From: Macrolepiota albuminosa
Taxonomy: Eukaryota; Basidiomycota; Agaricomycetes; Agaricales; Agaricaceae
Reading direction: 5' to 3'
Length of the DNA stretch: 64,000 bases
Assembly (NCBI GenBank): GCA_027475525.1
Contig: JAMWFC010000090.1
Coordinates: forward strand, 682,001-746,000
The position numbers and the translations under genes are program-made. The notes below the pieces were generated by a model. It was not told the origin of the DNA and searched no databases. It saw only the letters and a list, made by a program, of their open reading frames with translations. Positions 62,992 to 64,000 of the stretch are shown in pieces. Each line of letters begins with the position of its first letter. Positions within the stretch are counted from its first letter, which is position 1.

Positions 62992-64000
62992 ATGGCCAAC
63001 AACCCCGACGCTCCTGCCTCCACTGGCTACTACGTTGAAACAACCCTTGATGCGATGCGAGTCGTCAACGCCGCTTGTCAAGGAGTGCTTCCCCGCATAA
63101 CTCGTCGACCAACTGAATCAGAGCGCACGAAGATGATCAAATCCGGAGTAATCTTCGTCTTTGTCCCCAGAGAGAGTGGAATCAAGCGCTGGACGGGTGA
63201 GCTAATTTAGTCTGCTGCAGACCACCGACTAATGCGGGGCCACCAGATGGTATGCCATGGTCGCCATCTCGAATTGTTGGAAACTTCTTGGTGAGGACAG
63301 ACATCCTTCAGCCGACTTCAATGGCCTACTTTTTTTCTTCAGGTGTATCGCGAGATTGTCGAACGCGTGCATAGTCGTGGAAGTAACAAAAAGTCATGTG
63401 CTTTCGAGTGCTCGCGCGGTTCATCAGGACGGCGAGATTCGCATGATCACAGCGTCGTAGCTTTCGGGAGCTCCGGCCGTTTAGCGCAGAGCAATGGCTC
63501 GACCGACCCTGGGTCATTCAAGATCAACGGGCTGGTTAAAAAGGTTGGTTAGACATTCTTGCATCTAAACAGCTTGTATTTTGACTGACCGTCAACACAG
63601 ACTATTACTGTCGTAATGGAAGAATCTGACATCCACCTGATTGCATACTATAAAGTTGAAGATATTCGGTCAGGAAAGCTCAAGGTAAGCTGACCGGAAA
63701 AAGACAGGACCTCACTAATGGTTTTACAGCGGGTCACAAGTTGGCCAGAAATCGTGGCGTTGCCAATGCCCTCACCTCATATGTTTCGCCGGACAAACTT
63801 CAGAGTTCCACCCAAGATAGAAATTGGATCAGACGGAGAGTCTCAGCTGGTGTACGTCAACTTGACTTGTCTTAATCTACATCATAGACTTAAATGAGCT
63901 TTAGGCGCGAAGGCGAAGACCTTGAATCTCCAACATTAGAGTGCAAGGTAGAGGAACGTACTTATACCTCGTCTCAGTGGACATCCGATTCTGATGAGCC
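62992..64000 (+). CDS. WOPR (Gti1/Pac2 family) transcription factor, copy 2, cut by window end
   Basis: Exons 62992-63196, 63247-63290, 63343-63543, 63601-63684, 63730-63851 and 63905 to beyond 64000, with the same splice sites as copy 1. The frame is open throughout. The WOPR landmarks remain: LPRITRRPTESER, SGIKRWTDGMPWSPSRIVGN and ESDIHLIAYYKVEDIR. About 15 of 68 residues in exon 1 differ from copy 1. The C-terminal low-complexity exon is nearly identical as far as visible. An intact frame and conserved structural residues argue that the copy is functional; expression is unknown. Confidence 0.9.

Larger units (their letters stand above)
61012..64000 (+). repeat. segmental duplication, copy 2, right part
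   Basis: Matches 16217-19524 with about 1-3% differences in non-coding sequence, rising to about 13% in WOPR exons. It lacks about 300 bp of copy 1 (16775-17050). CpG sites are largely kept apart from the first 100 bp. It continues past the window edge. Confidence 0.93.

Overview
The window looks like nuclear DNA of a filamentous basidiomycete, probably an agaricomycete. The grounds are: genes packed with 45-60 bp GT-AG introns; a WOPR (Gti1/Pac2) regulator, Nas6, PPE1 and Rix7 orthologues; and KDZ, P/THAP9-like, Ty1/copia, Ty3/gypsy and Tad/I-like LINE remnants of types common in mushroom genomes. I cannot name the species.

Layout. 1-13.3 kb is transposon debris, mostly AT-rich and nearly free of CpG: a copia 3' end with its LTR (1-1632), a KDZ-type DNA transposon with 300 bp inverted repeats and a perfect 8-bp target duplication (1893-3745), and one long decayed transposase-like gene on the minus strand (about 5.8-12.5 kb) broken by a Tc1 element, a short-LTR element and two solo LTRs. 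13.3-35.7 kb is a gene island with normal CpG: an unrecognised ORF, the WOPR gene, NAS6, a secreted carboxylesterase, PPE1, RIX7 (convergent with PPE1) and a TMEM53/DUF829-like gene, plus one LINE tail. 36-53.2 kb is again transposon debris: copia gag, a minus-strand gypsy element with an extra ORF downstream of pol, copia pol, LINE RT, and a solo LTR. 53.7-64 kb is a second copy of 15.6-19.5 kb, split by a 6.36-kb copia element, and it ends inside a second WOPR gene cut by the window edge.

The five single-copy or complete host gene models (WOPR, NAS6, carboxylesterase, PPE1, RIX7) were spliced by hand from GT-AG sites; each spliced length divides by three and matches its family's usual size. 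The genes do not form a pathway. They are ordinary housekeeping or regulatory genes (proteasome assembly, PP2A demethylation, 60S ribosome biogenesis, transcription) around a secreted esterase.

Three observations stand out. First, ten head-to-tail duplications with a period of 77 bp lie in unrelated sequence, which looks like unmerged 77-bp contig overlaps rather than biology and breaks several ORFs. Second, the two WOPR copies differ by about 13% in the WOPR-coding exons, mostly at amino-acid-changing sites, but only a few percent in introns and about 1% upstream. Third, repeat copies and the left copia LTR have lost CpG sites through C-to-T type changes, and the decay stops near particular elements.
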